Shown here: in pieces, positions 51,601 to 62,333 of the stretch | How positions within the stretch are numbered: position 1 is the first letter of the stretch | How the letters are laid out: each line of letters begins with the position of its first letter | Origin: Vermamoeba vermiformis | Taxonomy: Eukaryota > Tubulinea > Echinamoebida | DNA length: 64,000 bases | Reading direction: 5' to 3' | NCBI GenBank assembly: GCA_045837725.1 | Contig: JBEWZL010000093.1 | Span: 1-64,000, forward strand | The notes under the pieces: generated by a model | Told to the model about the DNA's origin: nothing | The model's input: the letters and a program-made list of their open reading frames with translations, nothing else | Databases searched by the model: none | Made by a program: the position numbers and the translations under genes

Positions 51601-54600
51601 TAGTTATGACTTCTTGAAGGAATGGTTGGCTTACCAAAAGGCATGGAAATTCTTTAAACTAGCGTGCAAGTACTGTTCCTTGCTGAGTAATTTCTTTGCC
51701 GAGAAGCTACTGAGAAAAGCTGCCACTCGATCCTCTTGCTTTTCGTTTTCACGAGGAGTTGCTTGGATCTCGTGCGCAAGAGCTTCAATTGCTTTGACAT
51801 CGCCTTTAGCAGTCAAATTCTTGCTTTTCATTGCCTCGAAGCAAGTCTTCAAAGTGAAGGCCTCTTTGCTCGCGAACTCTCCTTGCAGCGAAGATGCTAA
51901 CTCCACCAGATGATGCGAGATATTGTGGCAGATATCCTGGCGAATGGCATCCAGTTTTGACTTCGTGGAGTAGAACGAGTCAAAATAAACGCGAAGGAAA
52001 GGCAACAGCTTGGTAAAAATGAACGGTCGAAGTTGCTTCTCCAGGCGCCTACAAAAGCATTAGTGTAAGCTATTCGTTTCGAATTATTTAATAATCGGTA
52101 CCTTTCAAGCAAAGCTTTGATCTTTTCTTGCTTTTCTTTCTCTTTTTGTTCCCGTTTGCGTTGCTTTTCCTCGTGTTTTTGTTGCTTCAGCAACTCTTTT
52201 TCTTCTTTTTTCTTTTCTTTGGCCAACCGCTTCTCTTCTTTCTGGTGCTCCTTTTCTTCTTGTTTTCGTTTTTTGGCTTCATCTTTATCTTTTTTAAGCT
52301 TTTCTTTCTCCGCTTTAGCGATTGGTTTCTTTACTTTCTTTTCCGGCTTTTCCTCATCGTCGCTTTCGGATGCCGAGCCAGACTTTGACTTGGAACTAGA
52401 TTTGGACGAGGCACTCTTAGCGTCTTCGCTATCACTTTCGGACTTCGATTCATTGTCGGATTCCTTTTCTGAGTCACTTTGGTCACTTTCTGACTTACTT
52501 TCTGATTCGCTCTCTGATTCGCTCGAGCTACTCTCCGATTCACTTTCAGATTCGCTTTCGCTTTCGCTGTCACTGTAACTGGCCGACTCATCCGAGGAAA
52601 ATTCCTCTTCCGAGCTGCTGACGTCATAAACATCTTCTGCTAGTTCGGCATCTTTGTTGGCACCTCGTGGTCCGTATTCTTTCACTCGCTCGATAAACAA
52701 ACGCAGAGACTCCTCAGCACTTTGAAGGATTCTCCATAACTGGCTAGAATTGTCGATGTGCTTGATCTTTCGTTCTGTTTCTAAGAATCCTTCAAGAAAC
52801 AGGGACAGAAACGCGCCGCGAATAGGCGCCCAATTGCTCATGTCTGAGATTTGTTCCACAATCGTGTTGACGTCAAAAATGCTCTGGCACTTAATTTCAG
52901 CTTCGTAGATCTTTCCTTGACAAATTATTGCGAAGAGCTCGATAAGCTTGACGCAGTACTGCATTTCTGAGTTTGTTTCTCGATAAATACGCTCATGCAT
53001 CATTTTAGATCTGCAGTTATTAGAAATGTTTAACACAATTTAAAGTGTGTTTACCTTTTGCTAACGAGTTCAGGATTGTCGTAAATTATAAGCACCGATT
53101 TTTGTTTTTCTGCAAGCAAGTTTGCGAGCAGTATTTGGTTGCGACGCAATGGAATATTGTTGATAGTCAGAATAGTCTGATAAAGATTAGAAAACAAGCG
53201 TTAATTAGTAGCAACTGCTGTAACTCACATGCAACACTTCAACATAGATCGGTAGTTTGACCTTAGCCATTTGATTCAACACTTTGCGGACGTGTGCTTC
53301 CGTTATTTGCAAGCAAATATCGCGATTATTGTGAATTATTGCGATGAGCAGCTCGGAGACTTTGATTGTCAAATCAATATCGTCGATATTCTCGAGCAGG
53401 AAATCAATGTGATTGAACATCCTTTCTTGATTTTCCGCATTGTTGCGACAAAACTAAGATAACAATTAGTACCAGTTGCGGTGACTTAAAAGTTCAGCTT
53501 ACTCTTTTCAAGAATTCAAGGCATGAATTGAGCACTTCCGTTCGATCAGAAATCTTTTTCACCTTCATGATCTTAATGACAGCGTCGTAGACCTTCAAGT
53601 GATTGAAGATTTTTTGATTCTCGAGGTGTGACCGATACACATCACCAGCAAGACTCGTCATTTGTTTGAGAATGTCTTTGAGGTCGTAGAGTTGCCGCTT
53701 GAACTCCGTAGCCATTTGCTTTCGAATGAAGCTCATGTATTGCCGTACTTGGGTGTACGTTGCCACAAACTTCTCGTCGGCAAGTATTTGAATCTTGGAC
53801 TGCGCCTTCAGCAACTCTTTTTCTTGTCTACTTTTTGATTAGTACCAAACACTGATTTAGAACGGAACTTACGTAAAATTTCTGATAAGTAAGTTGGCTG
53901 CAGCACAAGACAAACGCGTGTTCGAGTTCGATACTAAACTCATCAACAACGCTAAGTACTCTGGTGTCATTAAGTGGTATTCTTTCATCACCGCCTTGAC
54001 CTGGGGCGCAGTACTTTCATCGAACTGCGTGGAGTCTTCGTAGTACTTCTTCGTCTTGATATCAATGTCCGATATCTTTGACTTCGCTGTTTCCAATAAA
54101 TAGGTCAAGCGTCGGTCGATGCGGTAATCGTAAAAGTAATCCAACATGGTGCAAACGGTTTCTTTTGATTCTTCGTCATTATTAGGATCACTGAGGATTG
54201 ATAGAAGGAACGGCAGCAGTTTGGCTACGTCGTCGTGTGTAAATAAGCCGATACTGAAGACTTGCTGGCATAAAAGCAAGACCGTAGACAATAGCTTGTC
54301 TTGCCCACTGTGCAAGTACTCAAATACAAACGTCTTCAGCTTTTCGAGGTCGAATTGCATGAAAGCTAAGCATGCTTAGTAAAAAGCGACAGCTAAGGTC
54401 GAAACTTACATGATATAGAGCTTTGCGACAAAATAGTATCGCCGCCCGTTGACCTGATGTTTTGTTGCAAGTTGGACCAGAGCTAAAATATATTAGCCTT
54501 CGAAATTTCAAATATTGTTTTTAATGCTTACTCGAGTATAGTTAATGAAGCTGACTTGTTTAACGGTGCCTTGTTTGATGCTAACTTCAATTGCCGCGAA

Positions 54601-57600
54601 TATAAGCTTGCCCATCGAAATTCTAAAAATAGGTTAGAATTTGTCGTTTAAGAGTAGTTGGGCGAACCTGACGGGTCCAGGTAACTGATTGTCTGCCAAT
54701 CCAGCCAAGGCCAGTAATAGATTGTACTTGCGAAGTACCAGCGCACCCGTAGTTACATTACCACCGTAACAAAGGTGTGCGAGCAGGTTGATGAAGTTTG
54801 TCATGTAGTCAAGCAGCTTAGGGTTATCAGTCAAGTAGGTGGCCAATTCAGTCCATTCCTTGTTTGCGGTCATCACTTTTAAGTAAACTCCGGACACACT
54901 CTTTTCATGTTGCGGAACAGTCGGCTGAAGGAAAATGAGTTACACGAGCAGCATGTACTAAACAAACACTTACTCTCGGAGAAAACAGGTTGCTGCGTGT
55001 CAAAAACGAAGTTGCACCCAAGCGATCGGTCAAAGAATCTTCGTTTGAGAGTTTTAACATTATGACCGCATCGTTGTTGTCAAGGAGCATTCGCGCAATC
55101 ATAATTTGATTACGTGGTATTGATTTTCCCAAGCACGTGCACATCGAAGATAGCAGTGTGAAGTACCTATCTAATGGTAAAACGATTGTAAAAGCGCACT
55201 GATGACGTACCTGTTGGACTTGGCTTTGTTTTCTGCTATTTTGTTTATCAAATTTCGTATTTGGATTTCGGAAATGCGTTTCAACAAGTTTTTGTTGTCT
55301 TTGATCAATTCGATGTACGTTGATGTGCCTTTAATCGACAATGCGATCTGTAATAGGTCAGTTTTGATTTTATGAACGAAATGACTTACGTTTCCTTGAA
55401 TAAGCATAGCGTACTTCGAGGCATAGTTCTTGTTTAATTGGTTGTCGACAAAGATCAATCGCAGCAGAATGTTAATGTAACGGCACAATGCCAGCAGCGC
55501 ATGATTTTCCGGTCTCTTAATTTCTTCGAGTTTGACTTTGTCATTGGCGAGCGTAAGATAGAGGTATTGAATAAGTACATCAATGATCTACGAATAAATG
55601 GTTATGAATGGCCTAAATTCGGTTGCATGAGTTACTTACTCCTTGTTCGCGGAACAAGTGCTGAATTTCCTGAACGGGAGAATTTAAATTTTTCAGAGTT
55701 TCGTACGCTACTGTGCCCAAATCCGTGTGCTTCACAGGGTTAACTTGTAAAATCAATTGTTGCAGTATCTTATCGATTGATTTGGCTTGTACTGCCATTG
55801 GTGCAATCTCCTCGCCTGCACTGGACACGAGCCTCTTCGCCTACTCAAATTAGCATTATTGTCAACGCAATCCTGACTTACTTGCTCAAGGTGCACTTTC
55901 AACTCCCGCAGCCTTCCGTGTAGCGTATGGAGCGCGGCAACTTCACTATGTTTCACTTTTATGACAGCAAATACATCTTTGTCCTCGAATGTCGACACGC
56001 CAGTGATCTAACCGACCTATTAGACATTATGACCATAAGACTCTGAACTTACGCTGAGACTTTCTTCTTCTCCTTTCCGCGTGCACAAGATTTCTTGTTC
56101 GGCGTGTAGCCAACACTGAGACTTGTGATGCCTAATACGAACAAATGAACCGAATTTGACGTTTTCTGCTACCGAGGATCCCAGAGTAATCGGATGAAAA
56201 GTGAACAGAGTATTGGGTGAATTAGGCCCATCGCACGTGGTTAGCTTGATGGTTTTGCTGCTCGACTCCTCCATAATAGTTGCAAGAGAAAGTTGAGGTA
56301 CTGACGTGCTCATCTTTGGTTGAGTACGTGCCATTGTGGACCGAGATTGACTAATACTGTCGTCTTCCTCAGCCGTTAAATATTTGCCAGTAGCAACGTG
56401 GCGCAGGCGATATAATTTTTCAAACGTGGCAATACCACCTAAATAGTGTGCGTTAGTCACGTACAAAACCATAGTTGCACTACTTGCCTCGAGTATTGTT
56501 ATCGAATTCTACCTCCCAAAGCGAGTTTGAGTTCGTGTAGTTCGTGCGCCGCTTGGCACTTTCGAGGCAAACTGTGTGGAACACTTAATAACATACTAGT
56601 ATTAACGAAAGCACTTACCTTTTTCGAACGACTGCGCGTTTGAGTCAAAAAATCTGTCCAAATTGAACACGGAGTCGTTTCTTATTAACGAGCTGCTCGT
56701 GTCAGTTCTAAGGGACTTGGCTGACGAAGACAAATCAAATGAGGAACCACTTCGTGACAAACTGCCTTGTGAGCTGTCGCCGTCACTGTTATCATCCGAC
56801 GACTGATCAGACTCTTCATCGGTTTCTCTTTTTGCCGAAGAAGTCAGTCGCGCATTCTTCTCGAAGAGTTGTCGCTCTTCGCTGTCATTCAAAAGATACG
56901 CCTCGATTTCTTGGTGAAACAATCTTATGGTGTCTCCAGCCTTCAAAAACTCTTCCTCAAGCGGTGAGTAATGGCTGTAAGGTACGACACGCCAACCAAC
57001 GCCAGATGGATTGCTTGAGGCATTAATTTCGCTCGCATTTTCCGCTATTAATTATTAGCTCCAACTACTTGAGTGGCTATATCGCAACTTACTTCGCGTG
57101 AGATGAACGCCCAAGTTTGGAAATCGTTTGCTCTCCAGCACAATTTGATCACCCATAGCAACGGGCTCGCCTTCAGACCTCATCTTAAAGCGAGGAGACA
57201 CAACGAACCTATTTTATCTGTCAACAATAGCTCGAGCAATTCCTACGGATACTTACCAAGACCCTTCAGTTCCATCGGGCTCTAGTACCACCTTCAAGCA
57301 ATCTTTCTCGAGGTTTGCCATTTCTTTGACGGATATAGTCACAAAGTGGCCGCTTTTCACGTGTTGGAGCTGCACAATTTGACCGTACACCACTGGCTGG
57401 CCGGCGACATTTTGACATTCGTGAATATTTTCGTCCATTTCTGTTAGTGCTGCGTCACGCAACTTCTGCAAGTCATTGCTGGCGTGTATTTCACTACTCA
57501 CTCCGAGCAGTGTAGCGTTATTGTGAACCTCGTTAAACTGCTTCTGAGCATCGTATTTAAAGCGAGGGCAAACACGAAATACGCAAGCTGTGAAGTATTA

Positions 57601-57972
57601 GAAAGGCTGTAATTTTGATACACTTTGCGCAACATATTTACCGTAAAAATCTGGAATAAGCGACCGCGTGGATGCCTCGAGTTTGCAATCTCGATCTGAA
57701 AATCTTAAAATAGCGTTAAAAAAATTAAAATCAAGAAATATTATTTGTAAAAATACCCTGCAATAATATAACCATTTCCTTCTCCAGAATACAGAGAAAT
57801 TCTAATAAAGATAGATTAGCTTGTGCGTATGTCACTAAGCACTGTCACTGTTCAAGGCTTAAACTTACGCATCGCCAAATTTTAACTGATTCTCATATTC
57901 GTCGCTTTTGAGTGGCGCGCGCTCTGGCAGTCCGCTTTTAAATCTGGAAATTGCTTGCGCGGCTAACCACAT
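48616..57972 (-). CDS. Inositol-1,4,5-trisphosphate-receptor-like Ca2+ release channel
   Basis: This 9.4-kb gene of more than thirty exons encodes a channel of about 2,500 residues. The start at 57972 (MWLAAQAISRFKSGLPERAP) is followed by the IP3R N-terminus (ISLYSGEGNGYIIAG; ACVFRVCPRFKYDAQKQF). MIR-type beta-trefoil segments follow (VYGQIVQLQHVKSGHFVTIS; NSLWEVEFDN; LYRLRHVATGKYLTAEEDD; KFGSFVRIRHHKSQCWLHAE). RIH-type helical regions make up the middle. Near 52100-52640 there is a Ser/Glu-repeat stretch and then a Lys/Glu coiled segment. The C-terminus has membrane helices, the pore (VFNYGLRTGGGLGGLL, filter at 49366-49383), the inner helix (FFILIIVILLKLIFGIIIDT) and the conserved zinc finger (CFMCGIQRDVFERQ, then DFEQHIFHDHNLWHYLNF). 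The filter has Gly where animal IP3Rs have Asp (GGGVGD). One intron near 56444-56488 is of GC-AG type. Confidence 0.93.
52090..52640 (-). repeat. Ser/Glu repeat and Lys/Glu coiled segment within the IP3R-like gene
   Basis: The coding strand runs through about 25 Ser-Glu or Ser-Asp dipeptides (SESESESESESESSSSESES) and then into alternating Lys/Glu/Gln (KEKLKKDKDEAKKRKQEEKE). At DNA level it is a degenerate 6-nt repeat (TCxGAx) and then an A-rich purine tract. The reading frame stays open for its entire length, so selection for coding is likely. Low complexity makes the exact copy number unreliable. Confidence 0.85.
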
Positions 57973-58280
57973 TTCTATTACACGATAAATATTATTTACA
58001 AATTATGTACATTGGTGATGTATAGATTGTTAGAAAATAATATACACAGCACAAAAAGTTGGCATTAGGCTCCTTTTTTGTATTTCTTTTGTCACAATAA
58101 CGCTCCACACATATTTCTATTATCGTCAATAGTAACCACACCACTATAGTTAAAAAAACCGATTGAGTTCGCCTATTAAGCTCATTTCCCGGAAGTTAGG
58201 AGAAGAGATCGAAGGATTATTATTTAATCTCGGGCACTTGCAAAACGAATAATCAATTCAACGCCTTCAAATCACCACAA
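57973..58280. promoter_or_regulatory. Divergent promoter region between the IP3R-like and ATP-grasp genes
   Basis: 308 AT-rich nt without a supported ORF. The short 5' UTRs of both genes and their promoters must lie here. No E-box or TATA-like element stands out. Confidence 0.35.
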
Positions 58281-59812
58281 ATGACCGAAAATACAGTTTT
58301 GATTCTTGGTAAGTAATAATGTTGTTGCTAACGGATGAAAGATTTTATTTCCTATTATTGACTTCTAATATTTATTTAATCGCAGGTAGATATATTTTTC
58401 CGTTTCATGAATGGATTGGCTCAGAATTTAAAAAGATTTTATTTACATCCAGCGAGTTCAAAAAATCAATTCCGCAGTATCAAGCAAGGCAGTTTGTGCA
58501 CATCGAGTATTTCGATAACTACGAGACCAATATGTGCATTGAGCTCAAAGCAGTCGAATTACACAAAAAATATGGCTTTTCGCGCGTCGTTTATCAAGCT
58601 GAACAAGATGTGTTGCGAGCAGCGCAGATTCGCGAGTTGCTCGGGTTGGTAGGCCAATCTGTAGCAAGCGCACTTCAGTTTAGAGACAAGTTAATCATGA
58701 AGGAGACTCTTTTAGCTCGACCAGATGTAGTGCAGACCATACTGATTCCAACATTCGCACGTGTTGTCGGAGTTAAATCAATCCTCGATTTCATCGCGCA
58801 ACATGACTACCCTGTCGTGTAAGTTACGATGATAATAGATAGGGGATTACTAACAGTGGAGTAGCATCAAGCCGATCCGTGGAATGGGGTCGATGAATAC
58901 GGCCATCGTGCACAATGTAGAGGAGCTTCAGTCCTTCCTTCGACTTGGTCTCTCGCATGACGTTGACGGTCCAATTGACTACGAAATAGAGAAGTTCATT
59001 CATGGTGAAATGTATCATATTGACGGATTATTTTACGATGGCAAAGTGAAGCTGTGCTGGCCTTCGAAATACGTCAACACCTGCGTGGGTTTTAAATCAA
59101 ATGCCTTCCTTGGTAGCTATGCCTTGCATAAAGACAATCCAATGACCGAGGCGTTGCAATCCCTGGCAGAGCCAATTTTAATGGCCTTGGACCGATCGAG
59201 CTCCTACTCGTTCCACATCGAAGTCTGGGATTTGCAACCAAATGTACCCTTCACCAAAGATGAGAATATACCACGCTCAGAGGTAAGAGAAAGGGTAACA
59301 ATGTGAAGTCTAATTAGTTGTAGCGATTCGCTTTCTGTGAGGCCGCATGCCGCACGGGTGGTGCAGGAGTAGCAGCTGCTACTGTACAGCTGTTGGGCGT
59401 AGATTTGAACAAAGCATGCGTGCAATCGCAGCTTCTTGATGTTCCTTTAACTAGTCCTATTCCACTTGGCGACTTGGACTGGCGCAATCAGATCCGACAC
59501 TCGAACAATGAAGTCGTTCCTCTGCACGTAAGTCGATAGCTTGTAATAAACGTAATTAACCATGATTAGTGTCGAGAGGGATGTACTGGATGGATGGTCG
59601 TGTATGGCGACCCTAACGACTACGTTCTACCGAACCCCGATAGCGAGTGCCCAGTGAAAGGCGTGTGCTCGTGGGGTTTGATGGATCAAGGTGAAGATCG
59701 AGCTCATTGCACGGCAGGCTTTGCACAGTTTATATTTGCCTCCACGAGTGAAGAGCAAGTGCAAAAAGACATGTCAGCAGCAATTTCGTGGTTGACCAAG
59801 AATAGAAAATAA
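58281..59812 (+). CDS. ATP-grasp-fold ligase/carboxylase-like protein of unknown substrate
   Basis: ATP-grasp enzymes activate a carboxylate with ATP and join it to an amine or thiol. The first exon (MTENTVLILG) has the start of a Rossmann-like strand and glycine. The next exon has TNMCIELKAVELHKKYGFSR, FRDKLIMKETLLARPDVVQT and FIAQHDYPVV. Joined to IKPIRGMGSMNTAIVHNVEE, this gives the ATP-grasp Lys and Gly-rich loop. YEIEKFIHGEMYHIDGLFYD and SFHIEVWDL carry the acidic Mg-ATP ligands, and RFAFCEAACRTGGAGVAAAT is the position of the final E-x-N/R-x-R-x-G-G element. A family-specific C-terminal domain follows (CREGCTGWMVVYGDPNDYVL). No signal peptide. Similar proteins occur in bacteria, where they make dipeptides or modify amino acids; which substrate applies here is unknown. 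Confidence 0.8.
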
Positions 59813-59977
59813 CCGCGAGAAATTCTTGCGGAAATTGATTGCCGTTTCGTGTGAGAGTCGCGTAAGTACGCCCAAGTTGCTTTAAAATAACTTAGCTAAT
59901 GCGAGTTAAGTAGTCAAACACAAACAGAGCCCTAACTAGCAAAAAACTCACGATCTTTGGCCAAAACAACCCCAAAA

Positions 59978-60912
59978 ATGAATGATGCGAGCAACAGTGC
60001 CGAGCAAGTTGATTTTATATATAAGGTAACAAAAAAATTATTGTAAATATTCATTCGGTAATTGTAGGCCGGATTCGTTTTTTCGGATCGGCGCGATCTT
60101 AGATCCGTCGAAAATTGAAACAATATTTTTTATACAATTTAATATCAATGCTAATGCTTTTGGCACCGTTACAAATTTATCATTATAAGTTTTTCGTTTT
60201 TTCGTCAGGTGATCTTCATCGGAAGTTGCAAGAGCGGCAAAACAAGCTATCTGCAGCGCTTGATAAAGAACAAATATTCAGATAAATATAACGAAACGAT
60301 TGGAATCGATTTCGTAAGTAAATTTATTTGTTGCGTTTGCCTCGATGTAACATCCTTTCCTAGGGCAACAAAATAGTAGTATTACCGCGGGGTATTAAAG
60401 TGGGCGTAGAAATATTCGATCTTTCGGGTAACACGCGGTTTTCAGCGGTTACCAGTTCTTACATCCGCAGTGCCGTTGGTGCACTGCTTATGTGCGACGT
60501 TACAGACAAGAGCTCATGGGGTGAAATTCCAAGTATAGTCAAGACTATGAAGGAGCATAAGGGTGAAGACTTGCCCGTAGTTATTGTCGGTACAAAAGCG
60601 GATCTCGATCACGAGCGCCAAATCTCACGAATAGACGCGTACCTCGCGGCCGGAGAATACGAATTTCCGTACATAGAAACGAGTGCTAAAGAAGGCACAA
60701 ATATTGAAGACGCACTCACAAGGTTGGTGCAGTTCATTTATGACAGGTACGTAGCATCTTCATTCTCGAAATAAAAATTAACGTTATTTTGCAGTAACAA
60801 CGTAGAAATAGACGACGATTTGACCATCGAAGAAGACGTTCCTCTCGCACAACCGCGCGTGGGATTTTTAGGTCGGATGAGCTGTTGTTGGCGAAGCGAT
60901 AGCCTTGTATAA
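59978..60912 (+). CDS. Divergent Rab-like small GTPase
   Basis: Four exons encode about 215 residues. The P-loop is IGSCKSGKTSYLQRLI, with the expected GxxxxGKT. Switch I is NETIGIDFGNKIVVLPRG, where TIGIDF is Rab-like. Switch II is unusual: IFDLSGNTRFSAVTSSYIRS has Asn where Rab proteins have the catalytic Gln of AGQE, which predicts slow GTP hydrolysis. G4 reads VGTKADL (Thr in place of the canonical Asn), and G5 reads ETSAKEG. The C-terminus ends GRMSCCWRSDSLV, with a Cys pair eight residues from the end, so standard Rab prenylation is doubtful. The start at 59978 (MNDASNSAEQVDFIYK) is the first ATG in frame. It lies 165 nt downstream of the ATP-grasp gene on the same strand. Confidence 0.85.
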
Positions 60913-61059
60913 TAGTGTTAATAAAGCGAAATATGAATACATAAACATGAGCTTAGTTACAAGCAGAGGGATCGTGTCATGTTCCAATTTAGCGATGGGC
61001 TAAAAATGGAAGTAGAAAACAAATCTTTGCTAGATCAAACATTTTAAAAGTTAACGTAA

Positions 61060-62333
61060 ATGGAAAACACATGGACGTCGCAACGAGATTTTTTTTCGAG
61101 CGGCGGCGTTCCTTTGCCACCAATATTAAACAATAATATTAAGATCTTCGAAGGTCTATTTTATGCATTGCTCAGTTTGTTTGGAATTGTATTTTTAATA
61201 TCTCTGTCATTTTGTATCAAAGCATGGATGTGCTCTGTCGACAAACGGCGAATTACAATCGTCAAAATAATTTATGGTAAGTTCCATCTAATTTTCTCTC
61301 AATTAAATCGCGCAAATTTTACTATAATATGCTGGAGTTATATAAAAAATATTTATTAACATACACGATTTTATTTATTTAAGTTTTAATCGCATCTGGT
61401 GCCGTTCTCAATTAGACACGTAAACTAATTAATTATTTCTCAGCGTTGCTTCCTTGGGCGATGTTAGGCAAGTTAATTACGCCGGTATAATTTGCAATTT
61501 TTCGCAGCTAATATTTGATCAGCTCGCATGATAGAATTCGTAACTAACATCGCATCTGGTGCCGAGAATTTTCTGGTAGCTGGAATTATGACGCAAACTA
61601 AAGCTCAAATATTCTTTGGCAGTCTCCCTGGCTACATTTTCTTTTCGTCATATATACTGCTCGTGTTATTTTGGTACGATTCGTGCACGCCGTTTCGTTA
61701 AAATAACTAACTTATGTTTCCAGGATCATTTTGTATTACAGATCGCGCGATCAAGACGTGCAATTCTTAAATAAGCTAAGCAAGATCTACTTGTTGCTTA
61801 ATTTGGCCGTGTATTCAATTTATTTTGGCCTTTTGACGCTGTTGTTCACCTTACCAACGGACGACGTCGCGAGGATTGTTCACCCAGTCGAGGTAATTAG
61901 CTTACTCCTTCACTGATGATTACTAAGAGTGCGAACTGTAGGCGTGCTATGCAGGAAGTTTAAGTATCGCGGCAGCTCTTGGCTTCGTCATTTACGGACG
62001 GCGTGTGTACGCGCGATTAAATTACATGGTCGTGGCATCAAAAACAAGACAGCAAATGTGTCGCAAAGTAAGCTGGCGCTATACACTTTACCAGATGCTA
62101 ATTGTATCCAGATTGGTTATCTGACCATTGTGTGCTCAATTGTCTTCAGTCTGCGATCAGTCATCATTTTTTTGTCAATATTTGTCTTGAGACCTGACAT
62201 GGTGGTTCTAAATCTGCTATCAAAGTTAGTTTTCCATTTGTTATGTGAACTAGGTCCTACTCTGACTATAATATGGTTTTTGAACAAGTCACGATCTAAT
62301 ATTAATGACTCTCAGCAGCCCTTGCTTTTGTAA
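61060..62333 (+). CDS. Seven-helix membrane protein, THH1/TOM1-like or GPR137-like family, with a 24-nt micro-exon
   Basis: Six exons join in exact phase: 61060-61276, 61444-61467, 61535-61673, 61724-61892, 61942-62067 and 62112-62333. The product has a short N-terminus (MENTWTSQRDFFSSGG) and about seven hydrophobic helices, including LFYALLSLFGIVFLISLSFC, GYIFFSSYILLVLFW, IYLLLNLAVYSIYFGLLTLL, ACYAGSLSIAAALGFVIYG and LTIVCSIVFSLRSVIIFLSI. The C-terminal helix (HLLCELGPTLTIIWFLNK) with a Glu-Leu-x-Pro motif and the end SQQPLLL resemble plant TOM1/TOM3 and animal GPR137 proteins, which sit in endolysosomal membranes. The second intron uses a GC donor (TTAG/GCAAGT). A 16-nt piece of exon 3 (ATCGCATCTGGTGCCG) also occurs inside intron 1. 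The family call rests on topology and the tail motif, so it is moderate. Confidence 0.7.
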
